A stretch of DNA of 64,000 bases from Mesostigma viride (lineage: Eukaryota; Streptophyta; Mesostigmatophyceae; Mesostigmatales; Mesostigmataceae), in assembly GCA_009746045.1 (NCBI GenBank), contig RPFO01000246.1, forward strand, positions 789,642 to 853,641. The letters run 5' to 3'. Positions 11,801 through 23,175 of the stretch are shown one piece after another; the first letter of the stretch is position 1, and the number at the start of each line of letters is the position of its first letter. The position numbers were made by a program, and so were the translations under genes. The notes below the pieces were generated by a model. That model was given only the letters and a program-made list of their open reading frames with translations. It ran no database searches and was not told the DNA's origin.

Positions 11801-13117
11801 AAATGGGGACTGTCACTTGTCTCAAGGAAACTGCCGGGTCTACAAAGCGATATCTGACTTTGTGAGCTGTTGAGCTCGAACAACATGACTAAAATAAAAT
11901 GGGAATGATGACAGGATAGGGAAAGTGGAATGCTGTTTAGGCACTTTCTGCACCAGCCAGGCAATACAGTTTATAAGACGTGGCAGTTGTGCACAGGATA
12001 ACAGCTGTTCTTACCTCCAAGGACAGCATCGAGGTTGTCAGATCCAGTAGTGATCTTGTACAGGGTGGCGTCTCTCTGGGAGGACGGAAAAGCAGCAAGG
12101 TCATCCTCAGGTTAAATCGGAGAAGAAACTGAACAGAAAGCTGTTCTAGATTCAGAAAAACACAAAAGAAAAATCACGTTTGATTTGCTTTTGAGTTGCG
12201 ATCTGCAACTGATGACGTTCAGCAATCAACTGACCTTTGCCAGTGCTTCTGCGCCCGTTACAAAGCTGACCGAGCTTGAAACTTTTTCAGCAGCTTCCAA
12301 AATTTTTTCAACCTTTGCTTCGGAAAGCCCCTTGATGGCGAACAAGGTCTGTGGCACAAATTCAGCAATAAGAACTTGAACTTTAGATAAAAGTGCTTTA
12401 CCAAGTATTCAGAAGCTTGTACTACCTGTTCAAAAAAAAAAAAAATGCAGTATATGAGTCGTTGAGACACAGGCAGCAAAATGAAAAATGGACGCTATTG
12501 CAGCATTACTTAATCTTAAACAAAAGAATATACAAGGTATGGAAACAAGGCACAAGCAGCGTAAAATGAATGATCGCATCGTGAGTTGGGCTGGCAGTGG
12601 TTTACCTCACAATATTATCATCCCAACCACAAATGCAGTTTCAAATAAGACGCGTTTCAACAAAAGGGACAAAGCATCTCGATTCGAACTCGTGAACGCA
12701 CCTTTTTTGTCTCCATGTGGCAGCGACGAACCGTGTATATCCCTGCTTCCTTCAACTTCTTCACGTCACCAGCATTAATCCCCAGCGCAATCACTGTGAA
12801 ATTGGCATAATTTTGTTTAATTGATCAAAGAGACCAAAACAACGTGACAGTTTTTAAACACAACGGAATATCGCCATGCTCCAGACTGTCCGTTCGACCA
12901 ATCCACGACTACGACTTTTCGGTCGCAACAGATAAGAAGTGATACAAAACGCTATCGCAGAAAATTATAAAAGTGAAACTGGACGAAGAGCGTATTACAA
13001 CAACTTACACTTGTCGATGCTCTCGAATTCCTCCTCGTCATCTTCCTCTACTTCCCCATCCGCTGGACGGATAACAGGCTCCTGTGCAATATCCATGGCT
13101 TCCATGACAGCGGCCAT
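8873..13117 (-). CDS. DMC1: Meiotic recombinase DMC1 (RecA/RAD51 family), 11 exons
   Basis: DMC1 is the meiosis-specific recombinase that forms helical filaments on single-stranded DNA and carries out homologous strand exchange in the nucleus. Exons on the minus strand: 13117-13009, 12793-12702, 12348-12235, 12075-12015, 11690-11599, 11447-11394, 11238-11164, 10644-10483, 10273-10195, 9542-9483, 9018-8873. All introns are GT-AG and the phases join to 347 aa; animal and plant DMC1 are about 340-344 aa. Visible features: acidic N-terminus, helix-hairpin-helix region ([20 protein letters not shown], about 37-56), Walker [10 protein letters not shown] (138-146), Walker B LLVIDS (Asp233), [15 protein letters not shown], and [23 protein letters not shown]1 is favoured over RAD51 by [10 protein letters not shown] and [14 protein letters not shown]. 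The last residues ([13 protein letters not shown]) lack the family's usual Gly-Gly-Ile-x-Asp ending; a missed last exon is possible. Confidence 0.93.
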
Positions 13118-13396
13118 AAGCTTATGACGAAAATAGCGGTTTTGTAGAGGGCACGAAGACTGGAGAGGCTGTGTAGGAAAAGAGACCGAAAGCTTTCGGT
13201 ACGAAAGGATGCGCAACCCTCGTGCGCAGAAACAACCGAGCTGGTTTGGACTTTTAGATGGAAATGGTGGCATATTCCCCCACTGCCTACTTATGGATAG
13301 GTGTTCTGGTCCTGTTGTTGTTGTTGAACTGTCATCGGGCTCAAAGGGGCCGAAAACGCCTTCCACGTGTCCTCGAGATCAGATACGCTCACACGA
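13118..13396. promoter_or_regulatory. Upstream region of dmc1
   Basis: About 280 bp between the dmc1 start codon and the foldback insertion. It is what remains next to dmc1 of an ancestral intergenic region that, with the right flank (23176-23732) and one target copy, would have been about 845 bp. The promoter and 5' UTR of dmc1 should lie at least partly here; I see no clear TATA box. Confidence 0.4.
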
Positions 13397-13405
13397 ACAC
13401 GTTGC
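13397..13405. repeat. Target site duplication of the foldback element, left
   Basis: ACACGTTGC, directly abutting the left end of the element. The identical 9 bp abut the right end at 23167-23175. Confidence 0.8.
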
Positions 13406-14140
13406 GGGATTTCTTATTCCGGCGCCCAATGGCCTCCGGGACAGGCGCGCCGCGCCAGACTCGCCCGCCTTTGGGCTTTGGGCGTCTTGGAATTTGGCTT
13501 TGGGCGTCTTGGAAGTTGGCTTTGGGCGTTTGCTCTTTTGGCAGATTTCTACACTACACTGGTACTACGTAAAAAAGCACAGACTGGTGCGGCGTAACAT
13601 TTTTAAACTTGGTAAAATTACCGCCGCACAGCCAGCCAGAACTGGACAAGGTGATGGCCGCAAGTAGTCGTTGCTGGGCTATCGTATTTGTAGCATGGGG
13701 CGTTTCACCGAGTCTACGGTTAGCATGATGGGGAGGATTCCTAACCTTCATTATGTGGGTTAAGTAGGGGTGGTCATAGTGGCCGGTTTCCCTCGCTTCC
13801 TTGTAAACCAGGCTCTGCGTCAAGATCACAGACGACCGGGTAAGTAGTTGTTCCAGTCTGTTCTAGTTTGTATGACGCCTGCTATTAGGCGTTCTTGTTA
13901 TTGTCGTTCATCATCGCCGTGACCGTCGTGGCCAGCAGCGTGCTTTTTTTACATACCGGATGGGGTCGACTTGTGTATTGATAGCGCATTGGTGAATATC
14001 GCTGCATGGAGGAATATCGGCTACAACCCGCGGGAAAGTGCTGGCTCCAATGTTCTTTTTGTATGCAGGCTGACGGCACTGCCAAGCCGGAGACAAATAT
14101 GACGCTCGTTAAAATGCCAGTCATTCAGACCGACTGCGCG
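13406..14140. repeat. Left unique terminal inverted repeat
   Basis: About 735 bp matching the reverse complement of 22434-23166 with only scattered differences (for example TTTCTACACTAC against TTTCTGCACTAC). It includes a short internal triplicate of a GGCTTTGGGCGTCTTGGAA-type unit at about 13468-13530. A 91-residue reading frame at 13829-13554 has an identical translation in the right arm, which reflects recent arm homogenisation rather than demonstrated coding. Confidence 0.8.
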
Positions 14141-17100
14141 ACTGGTTGTGGGATACACGTTCCTGGTTTTGGGATGTGTTCCTTGTTGTGGGATACTTGT
14201 TCCTGGTTGTGGGATACACGTTCCTAGTTGTGGGATAGTCGTTCCTGGTTGTGGGATGTGTTCCTGGTTGTGGGATACTTGTTCCTGGTTGTGGGATGCA
14301 CGTTCCTGGTTGTGGGATAGCAGTTCTTGGTTGTGGGATGTGTTCCTGGTTGTGGGATGCACGGTCCTGGTTGTGAGATGTGTTGCTGGTTGTGGGATAC
14401 TTGTTCCTGGTTGTGGGATATTTGTTCCTGGTTGTAGGATACTTGTTCCTGGTTGTGGGATACACGTTCCTGGTTGTGGGATGTGTTCCTTGTTGTGCGA
14501 TACTTGTTCCTGGTTGTGGGATACTTGTTCCTGGTTGTGGGATAGTCGTTCCTGGTTGTGGGATACTTGTTCCTGGTTGTGGGATACTTGTTCCTGGTGG
14601 TGGGAAGCACGTTCCTGGTTGTGGGATACTTGTTCCTGGTTGTTGGATACTTGTTCCTGGTTGTGGGATACTTGTTCCTGGTTGTGGGATGCACGTTCCT
14701 GGTTGTGGGAAACACGTTCCTGGTTGTGGGATACTTGTTCCTTGTTGTGGGAAACACGTTCCTGGTTGTGGGATACTTGTTCCTGGTTGTGGGAAACACG
14801 TTCCTGGTTGTGGGAAACATGTTCCTGGTTGTGGGAAACACGTTCCTGGTTGTAGGATACACGCTCCTGGTTGTGGGATACTTGTTCCTGGTTGTGGGAT
14901 GCACGTTCCTGGTGGTGGTAAACACGTTCCTGGTTGTGGGATACTTATTCCTGGTTGTGGGAAACACGTTCTTGGTTGTGGGATACACGTTCCTGGTTGT
15001 GGGAAACACGTTCCTGGTTGTGGGATACTTGTTCCTGGTTGTGGGAAACACGTTCCTGGTTGTGGGAAACATGTTCCTGGTTGTGGGAAACACGTTCCTG
15101 GTTGTGGGAAACACGTTCCTGGTTGTGGGATACTTGTTCCTGGTTGTGGGATGTGTTCCTTGTTGTGCGATACTTGTTCCTGGTTGTGGGATGCACGTTC
15201 CTGGTTGTGGGAAACACGTTCCTGGTTGTGGGATACTTGTTCCTTGTTGTGGGAAACACGTTCCTGGTTGTGGGATACTTGTTCCTGGTTGTGGGAAACA
15301 CGTTCCTGGTTGTGGGAAACATGTTCCTGGTTGTGGGAAACACGTTCCTGGTTGTAGGATACACGCTCCTGGTTGTGGGATACTTGTTCCTGGTTGTGGG
15401 ATGCACGTTCCTGGTGGTGGTAAACACGTTCCTGGTTGTGGGATACTTGTTCCTGGTTGTGGGATAGTCGTTCCTGGTTGTGGGATACTTGTTCCTGGTT
15501 GTGGGAAACACGTTCCTGGTTGTGGGATACTTGTTCCTGGTTGTGGGAAGCACGTTCCTGGTGGTGGGATACTTGTTCCTGGTTGTTGGATACTTGTTCC
15601 TGGTTGTGGGATACTTGTTCCTGGTTGTGGGATACTTGTTCCTTGTTGTGGGAAACACGTTCCTGGTTGTGGGATACTTGTTCCTGGTTGTGGGATGCAC
15701 GTTCCTGGTTGTGGGAAACACGTTCCTGGTTGTGGGATACTTGTTCCTTGTTGTGGGAAACACGTTCCTGGTTGTGGGATACTTGTTCCTGGTTGTGGGA
15801 AACACGTTCCTGGTTGTGGGAAACATGTTCCTGGTTGTGGGAAACACGTTCCTGGTTGTGGGATACTTGTTCCTGGTTGTGGGATAGTTGTTCCTGGTGG
15901 TGGGAAACACGTTCCTGGTTGTGGGAAACATGTTCCTGGTTGTGGGAAACACGTTCCTGGTTGTAGGATACACGCTCCTGGTTGTGGGATACTTGTTCCT
16001 GGTTGTGGGATGCACGTTCCTGGTGGTGGTAAACACGTTCCTGGTTGTGGGATACTTATTCCTGGTTGTGGGAAACACGTTCTTGGTTGTGGGATACACG
16101 TTCCTGGTTGTGGGAAACACGTTCCTGGTTGTGGGATACTTGTTCCTGGTTGTGGGATACTTGTTCCTGGTTGTGGGAAACACGTTCCTGGTTGTGGGAA
16201 ACACGTTCCTGGTTGTGGGATACACGTTCCTGGTTGTGGGATAGTCGTTCCTGGTTGTGGGATACTTGTTCCTGGTTGTGGGAAACACGTTCTTGGTTGT
16301 GGGATACACGTTCCTGGTTGTGGGAAACACGTTCCTGGTTGTGGGATACTTGTTCCTGGTTGTGGGATACTTGTTCCTGGTTGTGGGAAACACGTTCCTG
16401 GTTGTGGGAAACACGTTCCTGGTTGTGGGATACACGTTCCTGGTTGTGGGATAGTCGTTCCTGGTTGTGGGATACTTGTTCCTGGTTGTGGGAAACACGT
16501 TCCTGGTTGTGGGATAGTCGTTCCTGGTTGTGGGATACTTGTTCCTAGTGGTGGGAAACACGTTCCTGGTTGTGGGATACTTGTTCCTGGTTGTGGGATA
16601 CTTGTTCCTGGTTGTGGGATAGTTGTTCCTGGTTGTGGGATACTTGTTCCTGGTTGTGGGAAACACGTTCCTGGTTGTGGGAAACACGTTCCTGGTTGTG
16701 GGAAACTTGTTCCTTGTTGTGGGATAGTCGTTCCTGGTTGTGGGATACTTGTTCCTGGTTGTGGGAAACACGTTCCTGGTGGTGGTAAACACGTTCCTGG
16801 TTGTGGGATACTTATTCCTGGTTGTGGGATACACGTTCCTGGTTGTGGGATAGTCGTTCCTGGTTGTGGGATACTTGTTCCTAGTGGTGGGAAACACGTT
16901 CCTGGTTGTGGGATAGTCGTTCATGGTTGTGGGATACTTGTTCCTGGTTGTGGGAACACGTTCCTGGTTGTGGGATAGTCGTTCCTGGTTGTGGGATACT
17001 TGTTCCTAGAGGTGGGAAACACGTTCCTGGTTGTGGGATACTTGTTCCTGGTTGTGGGATACTTGTTCCTGGTTGTGGGATACTTGTTCCTGGTTGTGGG

Positions 17101-17835
17101 AAACACGTTCCTGGTTGTGGGAAACACGTTCCTGGTTGTGGGAAACATGTTCCTGGTTGTGGGAAACATGTTCGTGGTTGTGGGAAACACGTTCCTGGTT
17201 GTGGGAAACACGTTCCTGGTTGTGGGATACTTGTTCCTGGTTGTGGGATAGCAGTTCTTGGTTGTGGGATAGTCGTTCCTGGTTGTGGGATACTTGTTCC
17301 TGGTTGTGGGATACTTGTTCCTGGTTGTGGGATACTTGTTCCTGGTTGTGGGAAACACGTTCCTGGTTGTGGGAAACACGTTCATGGTTGTGGGAAACTT
17401 GTTCCTTGTTGTGGGATACTTGTTCCTGGTTGTGGGATGCACGTTCCTGGTTGTGGGATAGTCGTTCCTGGTTGTGGGATACTTGTTCCTGGTTGTGGGA
17501 TACTTGTTCCTGGTTGTGGGATACTTGTTCCTGGTTGTGGGATACTTGTTCCTGGTTGTGGGATACTTGTTCCTGGTTGTGGGATACTTGTTCCTGGTTG
17601 TGGGAAACACGTTCCTGGTTGTGGGAAACACGTTCCTGGTTGTGGGAAACTTGTTCCTGGTTGTGGGAAACATGTTCCTGGTTGTGGGAAACACGTTCCT
17701 GGTTGTGGGAAACACGTTCCTGGTTGTGGGAAACACGTTCCTGGTTGTGGGAAACACGTTCCTGGTTGTGGGAAACACGTTCCTGGTTGTGGGAAACACG
17801 TTCCTGGTTGTGGGATAGTTGAGCAAAGTTGTGGG
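14141..17835. repeat. 21-bp tandem array, left arm (about 175 units)
   Basis: Unit core TTCCTGGTTGTGGGA followed by six variable bases; common variants end in TACTTG, AACACG, TAGTCG or TGCACG. Because the unit is a multiple of three, all strands and frames stay open for long stretches, giving artefactual frames of up to 806 codons. Blocks of variants recur in order (for example near 14690, 15190 and 15690), showing higher-order repetition. No coding role is inferred. Confidence 0.9.
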
Positions 17836-17845
17836 ATGTGTTCCT

Positions 17846-18484
17846 GGTCCAAATATAAAGGGGCACGGGAATTAGCGATAGCAGAGGGGGCTCGGGAATA
17901 ACGTTAGCAGGGGGCACGGGCACTAACGTTAGTGAAGGGGCACGGGCACTAACGTTAGCAGAGGGGGCTGGGCACTAACGTTAGTAAAGGGGCACGGGCA
18001 CTAACGTTAGCAGAGGGGGCTGGGCACTATCGTTAGTTAGTAAAGGGGCACGGGCACTAACGATAGGAGAGGGGGCTGGGCACTAACGTTAGTAAAGGGG
18101 CACGGGCACTGACGTTAGCAGAGGGGGCTGGGCACTAACGTTAGTAAAGGGGCATGGGCACTAACGATAGCAGAGGGGGTGTGGGAATTAAAGTTTATTA
18201 GCATAGGGGGGAAATAATTATAGTAGAGGGGGGGGCACTAACGTTAGCAGAGGGGCACGAGCACTAACGTTAGTAAAGGGGCGCGGGCACTAACGTTAAC
18301 TAGCAGAGGGGGCTAGGGAATAACGTTAGTGAAGGGGGGTGGGCATTAACGATAGCAGGGGGGGGGAGGGCACTTACGTTAGCAGAGGGGTGTGGGAACT
18401 AATGTTAGCAAAGGAGGGGGGGCACTAACGTTAGCAGAGGGGGCTGGGCACTAACGTTAGCATAGGGGGTGTGGGAATTAACGT
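17846..18484. repeat. Tandem array built on the palindrome ACTAACGTTAGT
   Basis: Units of roughly 30 bp alternate GGGGCACGGGC and GAGGGGGCTGGGC linkers between copies of ACTAACGTTAGT, a perfect 12-bp palindrome. An inverted counterpart lies at 20098-20500. Confidence 0.85.
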
Positions 18485-18486
18485 TA

Positions 18487-18957
18487 GGGCCACGCACTGC
18501 CGGCAGTTACCACTCCCTGTGATGATTGCATGGATGGCTTGTGGGTTCTGGCATGGGGTAGCACTGCCGGCAGTTACCACTCCTTGTGATGACTGCATGT
18601 CCCCGGCTTGGTTGTTCTTGCATGGGGTGGCACTGCCGGCAGTTACCACTCCTTGTGATGACTGCATGTCCCCTTGACGCAAGGACGGCTTGTGTGTTCT
18701 TGCATGGCGTGGCACTGCCGGCAGTCACCACTCCTTGTGATGACTGCATGTCCCCGGCTTGTGTGTTCTTGAATGGGGTGGCACTGCCGGCAGTTACCAC
18801 TCCTTGTGATGACTGCATGTCCCCTTGACGCAAGGACGGCTTGTGGGGTCTTGCATGGCGTGGCACTGCCGGCAGTCACCACTCCTTGTGATGACTGCAT
18901 GTCCCCTTTATGCAAGGACGGCTTGTGGGGTCTTGCATGGGGTGGCACTGCCGGCAG
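18487..18957. repeat. 69/82-bp tandem array built on ACTGCCGGCAGT
   Basis: Seven units spaced 67, 69, 82, 69, 82 and 82 bp apart. Each contains the 12-bp palindrome ACTGCCGGCAGT (or a one-base variant) followed by TACCACTCC and TGATGACTGCATG blocks. The 82-bp form has an extra ACGCAAGGACGG-type insertion. Present only on the left side of the element, so the arms are not symmetrical here. Confidence 0.85.
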
Positions 18958-19118
18958 AGGATACTTGTTCCTGGTTGTGGGATACACGTTCCTAGTTGTG
19001 GGATAGTCGTTCCTGGTTGTGGGATACTTGTTCGTGGTGGTGGGAAACACGTTCCTGCTTGTGGGATACTCGTTCCTGGTTGTGGGATGCACGTTCCTGG
19101 TTGTGGGATACTTGTTCC
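18958..19118. repeat. Short remnant of the 21-bp array
   Basis: About eight units of the same 21-bp satellite reappear after the 69/82-bp array. This indicates internal rearrangement or insertion of the 69/82-bp array into older satellite. Confidence 0.8.
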
Positions 19119-20097
19119 TTGACATGTTCGCCGTTATTCCTCCATGCAGTTATTCCTACACGCACATCAAGATAGAGCTATTAAATATTTCCTTGTACAT
19201 CCAATGATGCTACGTCTTGGCTATGCTCACATTACTTGCCCACGCTCCTTGTTATGATAAGCTCACATGGGTCTCATTGCACCCACAGATCTTGTGCACA
19301 GGATCGTTTAGCGTGTCCGATTGCAGCTGTGGCATTAATTAATTAATTAATTAGACTCGTGCTCCCGTTTGGGAGTCACGCAAGTGTGGCATGCCTCTAG
19401 CATGAAGGAGAAAGGGGGTCTCTGACCTTCCTTCCTGTTGTGCAAACAAAGGGATGAAAGGCAGTTCGGGCTCCGTGACTCCCCAACGGGAGCATGAGTC
19501 TAATTAATTAATTAATTAATTAATTACCTACCTACCTGACCTACCTATCAAGTTCTAACTAGCTCACTAGCTAACTAACTGACTAACTATTTTAACCAAG
19601 TAAGTACTAACTACTAACTAAACAACCCCCGTTGCTCTGCCGAACTAAGTAGATGCCCTTCGATTAAAACGCACAAATCGTGAATGATGCAAGCTACCGT
19701 GCCGACGCACAATTGATTCTTGCCCCCCTACGCGTCTAAATCTTGTATTGTTGTCATTAAGCGCTCAACGTGCATGGGGCTAGCTGCCCCAATATGAGAT
19801 TCCACGGACAACACCGAAAATGAGAAACCACAGTAGCTACCAGCAAGTTACGAACACAGGACCTCCCTAAATCTAGTATCAAGTAAAGTTATTTCCCCGT
19901 TTCCACGAACTTAGTCCATTCACATTTATAGCGGTGAATTAACTGTCACACCTTGCTCAGGCAAAGTGCGCCAAGTCCTACAGCATGTCTCCCCATGTCA
20001 TTCACTTAAATAAGGAAGGGAAATGTAAAGCCATGCATCGTGAAGCCGTATGAAAGGGCATAACCACCCGAAAAATCAAGTTGGTACGTATAGTGTC
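19119..20097. other. Central unique segment of the foldback element
   Basis: AT-rich, no recognised gene. It carries a small TAAT-flanked inverted-repeat element (19351-19503) and runs of CTAACTAACTGACTAACTA-like sequence (about 19556-19620). This is the loop between the arms, where an autonomous relative would be expected to carry its transposase; none is visible. Confidence 0.6.
19351..19503. mobile_element. Small MITE-like element nested in the foldback loop
   Basis: Inverted repeats of about 30 bp (19351-19380 and 19474-19503, two or three mismatches) contain GCTCCCGTTTGGGAGTCACG. TAAT tracts flank both sides (19334-19353 and 19501-19526). The CTCC-GTT-GGGAG hairpin and TAAT target match the design of the family at 1.4-7.9 kb although the rest differs. 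Confidence 0.55.
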
Positions 20098-20500
20098 AAC
20101 CCCCTCTGCTAACGTTAGTGCCCGCGCCCCTTTACTAACGTTAGTGCTCGTGCCCCTCTGCTAACGTTAGTGCCCCCCCCTCTACTATAATTATTTCCCC
20201 CCTCTGCTAATAAACTTTAATTCCCACACCCGCTCTGCTATCGTTAGTGCCCGTGCCCCTTTACTAACGTTAGTGCCCAGCCCCCTCTGCTAATGTTAGT
20301 GCCTGTGCCCCTTTACTAACGTTAGTGCCCAGCCCCCTCTGCTAACGTTAGTGCCCGTGCCCCTTTACTAACGTTAGTGCCCAGCCCCCTCTGCTAACGT
20401 TAGTGCCCGTGCCCCTTCACTAACGTTAGTGCCCGTGCCCCTCTGCTAACGTTATTCCCGAGCCCCCTCTGCTATCGCTAATTCCCGTGCCCCTTTATAT
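20098..20500. repeat. Inverted copy of the ACTAACGTTAGT array
   Basis: Reverse-complement orientation of the array at 17846-18484 (CCCCTCTGCTAACGTTAGTGCC units). Shorter than the left copy, so the arms have unequal repeat numbers. Confidence 0.85.
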
Positions 20501-20503
20501 TTG

Positions 20504-22433
20504 GACCAGGAACACATCCCACAACCAGGAACAAGTATCCCACAACCAAGAACGTGTTTCCCACAACCAGGAACGTGTATCCCACAACCAGGAACGACTA
20601 TCCCACAACCAAGAACGTGTTTCCCACAACCAGGAACGTGTTTCCCACAACCAGGAACGTGTATCCCACAACCAGGAACGTGTTTCCCACAACCAGGAGC
20701 GTGTTTCCCACAACCAGGAACAAGTATCCCACAACCAGGAACAAGTATCCCACAACCAGGAACAAGTATCCTACAACCAGGAACAAGTATCCCACAACCA
20801 GGAACGTGTATCCCACAACCATGAACAAGTATCCCACAACCAGGAACAAGTATCCCACAACCAGGAACGTGTTTCCCACCACCAGGAACATGTTTCCCAC
20901 AACCAGGAACGTGTATCCCACAACCAGGAACAAGTATCCTACAACCTGGAACGTGTTTCCCACAACCAGGAACGTGTATCCCACAACCAGGAACAAGTAT
21001 CCCACAACCAGGAACGTGTTTCCCACCACCAGGAACAAGTATCCCACAACCAGGAACGTGTTTCCCACAACCAGGAACGTGTATCCCACAACCAGGAACA
21101 AGCATCCCACCACCAGGAACGTGTTTCCCACAACCAGGAACAAGTATCCCACAACCAGGAACGTGCATCCCACAACCAGGAACAAGTATCCCACAACCAG
21201 GAACAAGTATCCCACAACCAGGAACAAGTATCCCACAACCAGGAACAAGTATCCCACAACCAGGAACGTGTTTCCCACCACCAGGAACATGTTTCCCACA
21301 ACCAGGAACGTGTTTCCCACAACCAGGAACGTGTATCCTACAACCAGGAACACATCCCACAACCAGGAACGTGCATCCCACAACCAGGAACGTGTATCCC
21401 ACAACCAGGAACAAGTATCCCACAACCAGGAACGTGTTTCCCACCACCAGGAACAAGTATCCCACAACCAGGAACGACTATCCCACAACCAGGAACGTGT
21501 TTCCCACCACCAGGAACGTGTTTCCCACAACCAGGAACGTGTTTCCCACCACCAGGAACGTGTATCCCACAACCAGGAACGTGTATCCCACAACCAGGAA
21601 CGTGCATCCCACAACCAGGAACAAGTATCCCACAACCAGGAACGTGTTTCCCACCACCAGGAACAAGTATCCCACAACCAGGAACGACTATCCCACAACC
21701 AGGAACGTGTTTCCCACCACCAGGAACGTGTTTCCCACAACCAGGAACAAGTATCGCACAACAAGGAACACATCCCACAACCAGGAACAAGTATCCCACA
21801 ACCAGGAACGTGTATCCCACAACCAGGAACGTGCATCCCACAACCAAGAACGTGTTTCCCACAACCAGGAGCAAGTATCGCACAACAAGGAACACGTCCC
21901 ACAACCAGGAACAAGTATCCCACAACCAGGAACGTGTATCCCACAACAAGGAACACATCCCACAACCAGGAACAAGTATCCCACAACCAGGAACGTGTTT
22001 CCCACAACCAGGAACGACTATCCCACAACCAGGAACAAGTATCCCACAACCAGGAACGACTATCCCACAACCAGGAACGTGTTTCCCACCACTAGGAACA
22101 AGTATCCCACAACCAGGAACGACTATCCCACAACCAGGAACGTGTATCCCACAACCAGGAACGTGTTTCCCACAACCAGGAACGTGTTTCCCACAACCAG
22201 GAACGTGTTTCCCACCACCAGGAACGACTATCCCACAACCACGAACGTGTATCCCACAACCAGGAACAAGTATCGCACAACAAGGAACACATCCCACAAC
22301 CAGGAACAAGTATCCCACAACCAGGAACGACTATCCCACAACCAGGAACGTGCATCCCACAACCAGGAACAAGTATCCCACAACAAGGAACACATCCCAC
22401 AACCAGGAACGTGTATCCCACAACCAGTCGCGC
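20504..22433. repeat. 21-bp tandem array, right arm (about 90 units)
   Basis: Reverse complement of the left 21-bp satellite (core TCCCACAACCAGGAA), about half as long. Long overlapping frames of up to 653 codons on both strands are artefacts of the 21-bp period. Confidence 0.9.
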
Positions 22434-23166
22434 AGTCGGTCTGAATGACTGTCATTATAACGAGCGTCATATTCGTCTCCGGCTTGGCAGTGCCGTCAGC
22501 CTGCATACAAAAAGAACATTGGAGCCAGCACTTTCCCGCGGGTTGTAGCCGATATTCCTCCATGCAGCGATATTCACCAATGCGCTATCAATAAACAAGT
22601 CGACACCATCCGGTATGTAAAAAAAGCACGCTGCTGGCCACGACGGTCACGGCGATGATGAACGACAATAACAAGAACGCCTCATAATAGCAGGCGTCAT
22701 ACAAACTAGAACAGACTGGAACAACTACTTACCCGGTCGTCTGTGATCTTGACGCAGAGCCTGGTTTACAAGGAAGCGAGGGAAACCGGCCACTATGACC
22801 ACCCCTACTTAACCCACATAATGAAGGTTAGGAATCCTCCCCATCATGCTAACCGTAGACTCGGTGAAACGCCCCATGCTACAAATACGATAGCCCAGCA
22901 ACGACTACTTGCGGCCATCACCTTGTCCAGTTCTGGCTGGCTGTGCGGCGGTAATTTTACCAAGTTTAAAAATGTTACGCCGCACCAGTCTGTGCTTTTT
23001 TACGTAGTACCAGTGTAGTGCAGAAATCTGCCAAAAGAGCAAACGCCCAAAGGCAAATTCCAAGACGCCCAAAGCCAAATTCCAAGACGCCCAAAGCCCA
23101 AAGGCGGGCGAGTCTGGCGCGGCGCGCCTGTCCTGGAGGCCATTGGGCGCCGGAATAAGAAATCCC
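22434..23166. repeat. Right unique terminal inverted repeat
   Basis: Reverse complement of 13406-14140 with only scattered differences. It ends GAAATCCC immediately before the target duplication. Confidence 0.8.
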
Positions 23167-23175
23167 ACACGTTGC
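23167..23175. repeat. Target site duplication of the foldback element, right
   Basis: ACACGTTGC, identical to 13397-13405. Confidence 0.8.

Larger units (their letters stand above)
13406..23166. mobile_element. Foldback-type transposable element, 9.76 kb, with satellite arms
   Basis: Ends in inverted repeats beginning GGGATTTCTTATTCCGGCG on the left, with the exact reverse complement at the right end, flanked by a perfect 9-bp direct duplication. Order: unique terminal repeat (13406-14140), 21-bp array (to about 17835), roughly 31-bp array, 69/82-bp array, short 21-bp remnant, central unique segment (19119-20097), inverted 31-bp array, inverted 21-bp array, right unique terminal repeat (22434-23166). 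No transposase is present, so it is non-autonomous. Long inverted repeats containing tandem repeats and a 9-bp duplication are the known hallmarks of Foldback elements, and 9-bp duplications are also typical of Mutator-like elements. The superfamily is inferred only from these traits. Confidence 0.78.

Noticed and set aside
13554-13829. 91-residue frame repeated identically in both foldback arms
   Set aside because: Identity follows from the inverted repeat itself; no domain is recognised and the opposite strand is equally open.
14148-17901. Very long reading frames (806, 659, 331, 301 codons and others) on both strands
   Set aside because: All are produced by the 21-bp tandem repeat; frames overlap on both strands and code for nothing but the repeat.
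14141-22433. CRISPR-like regular repeats
   Set aside because: Units are directly adjacent, without unique spacers, and the genome is eukaryotic.
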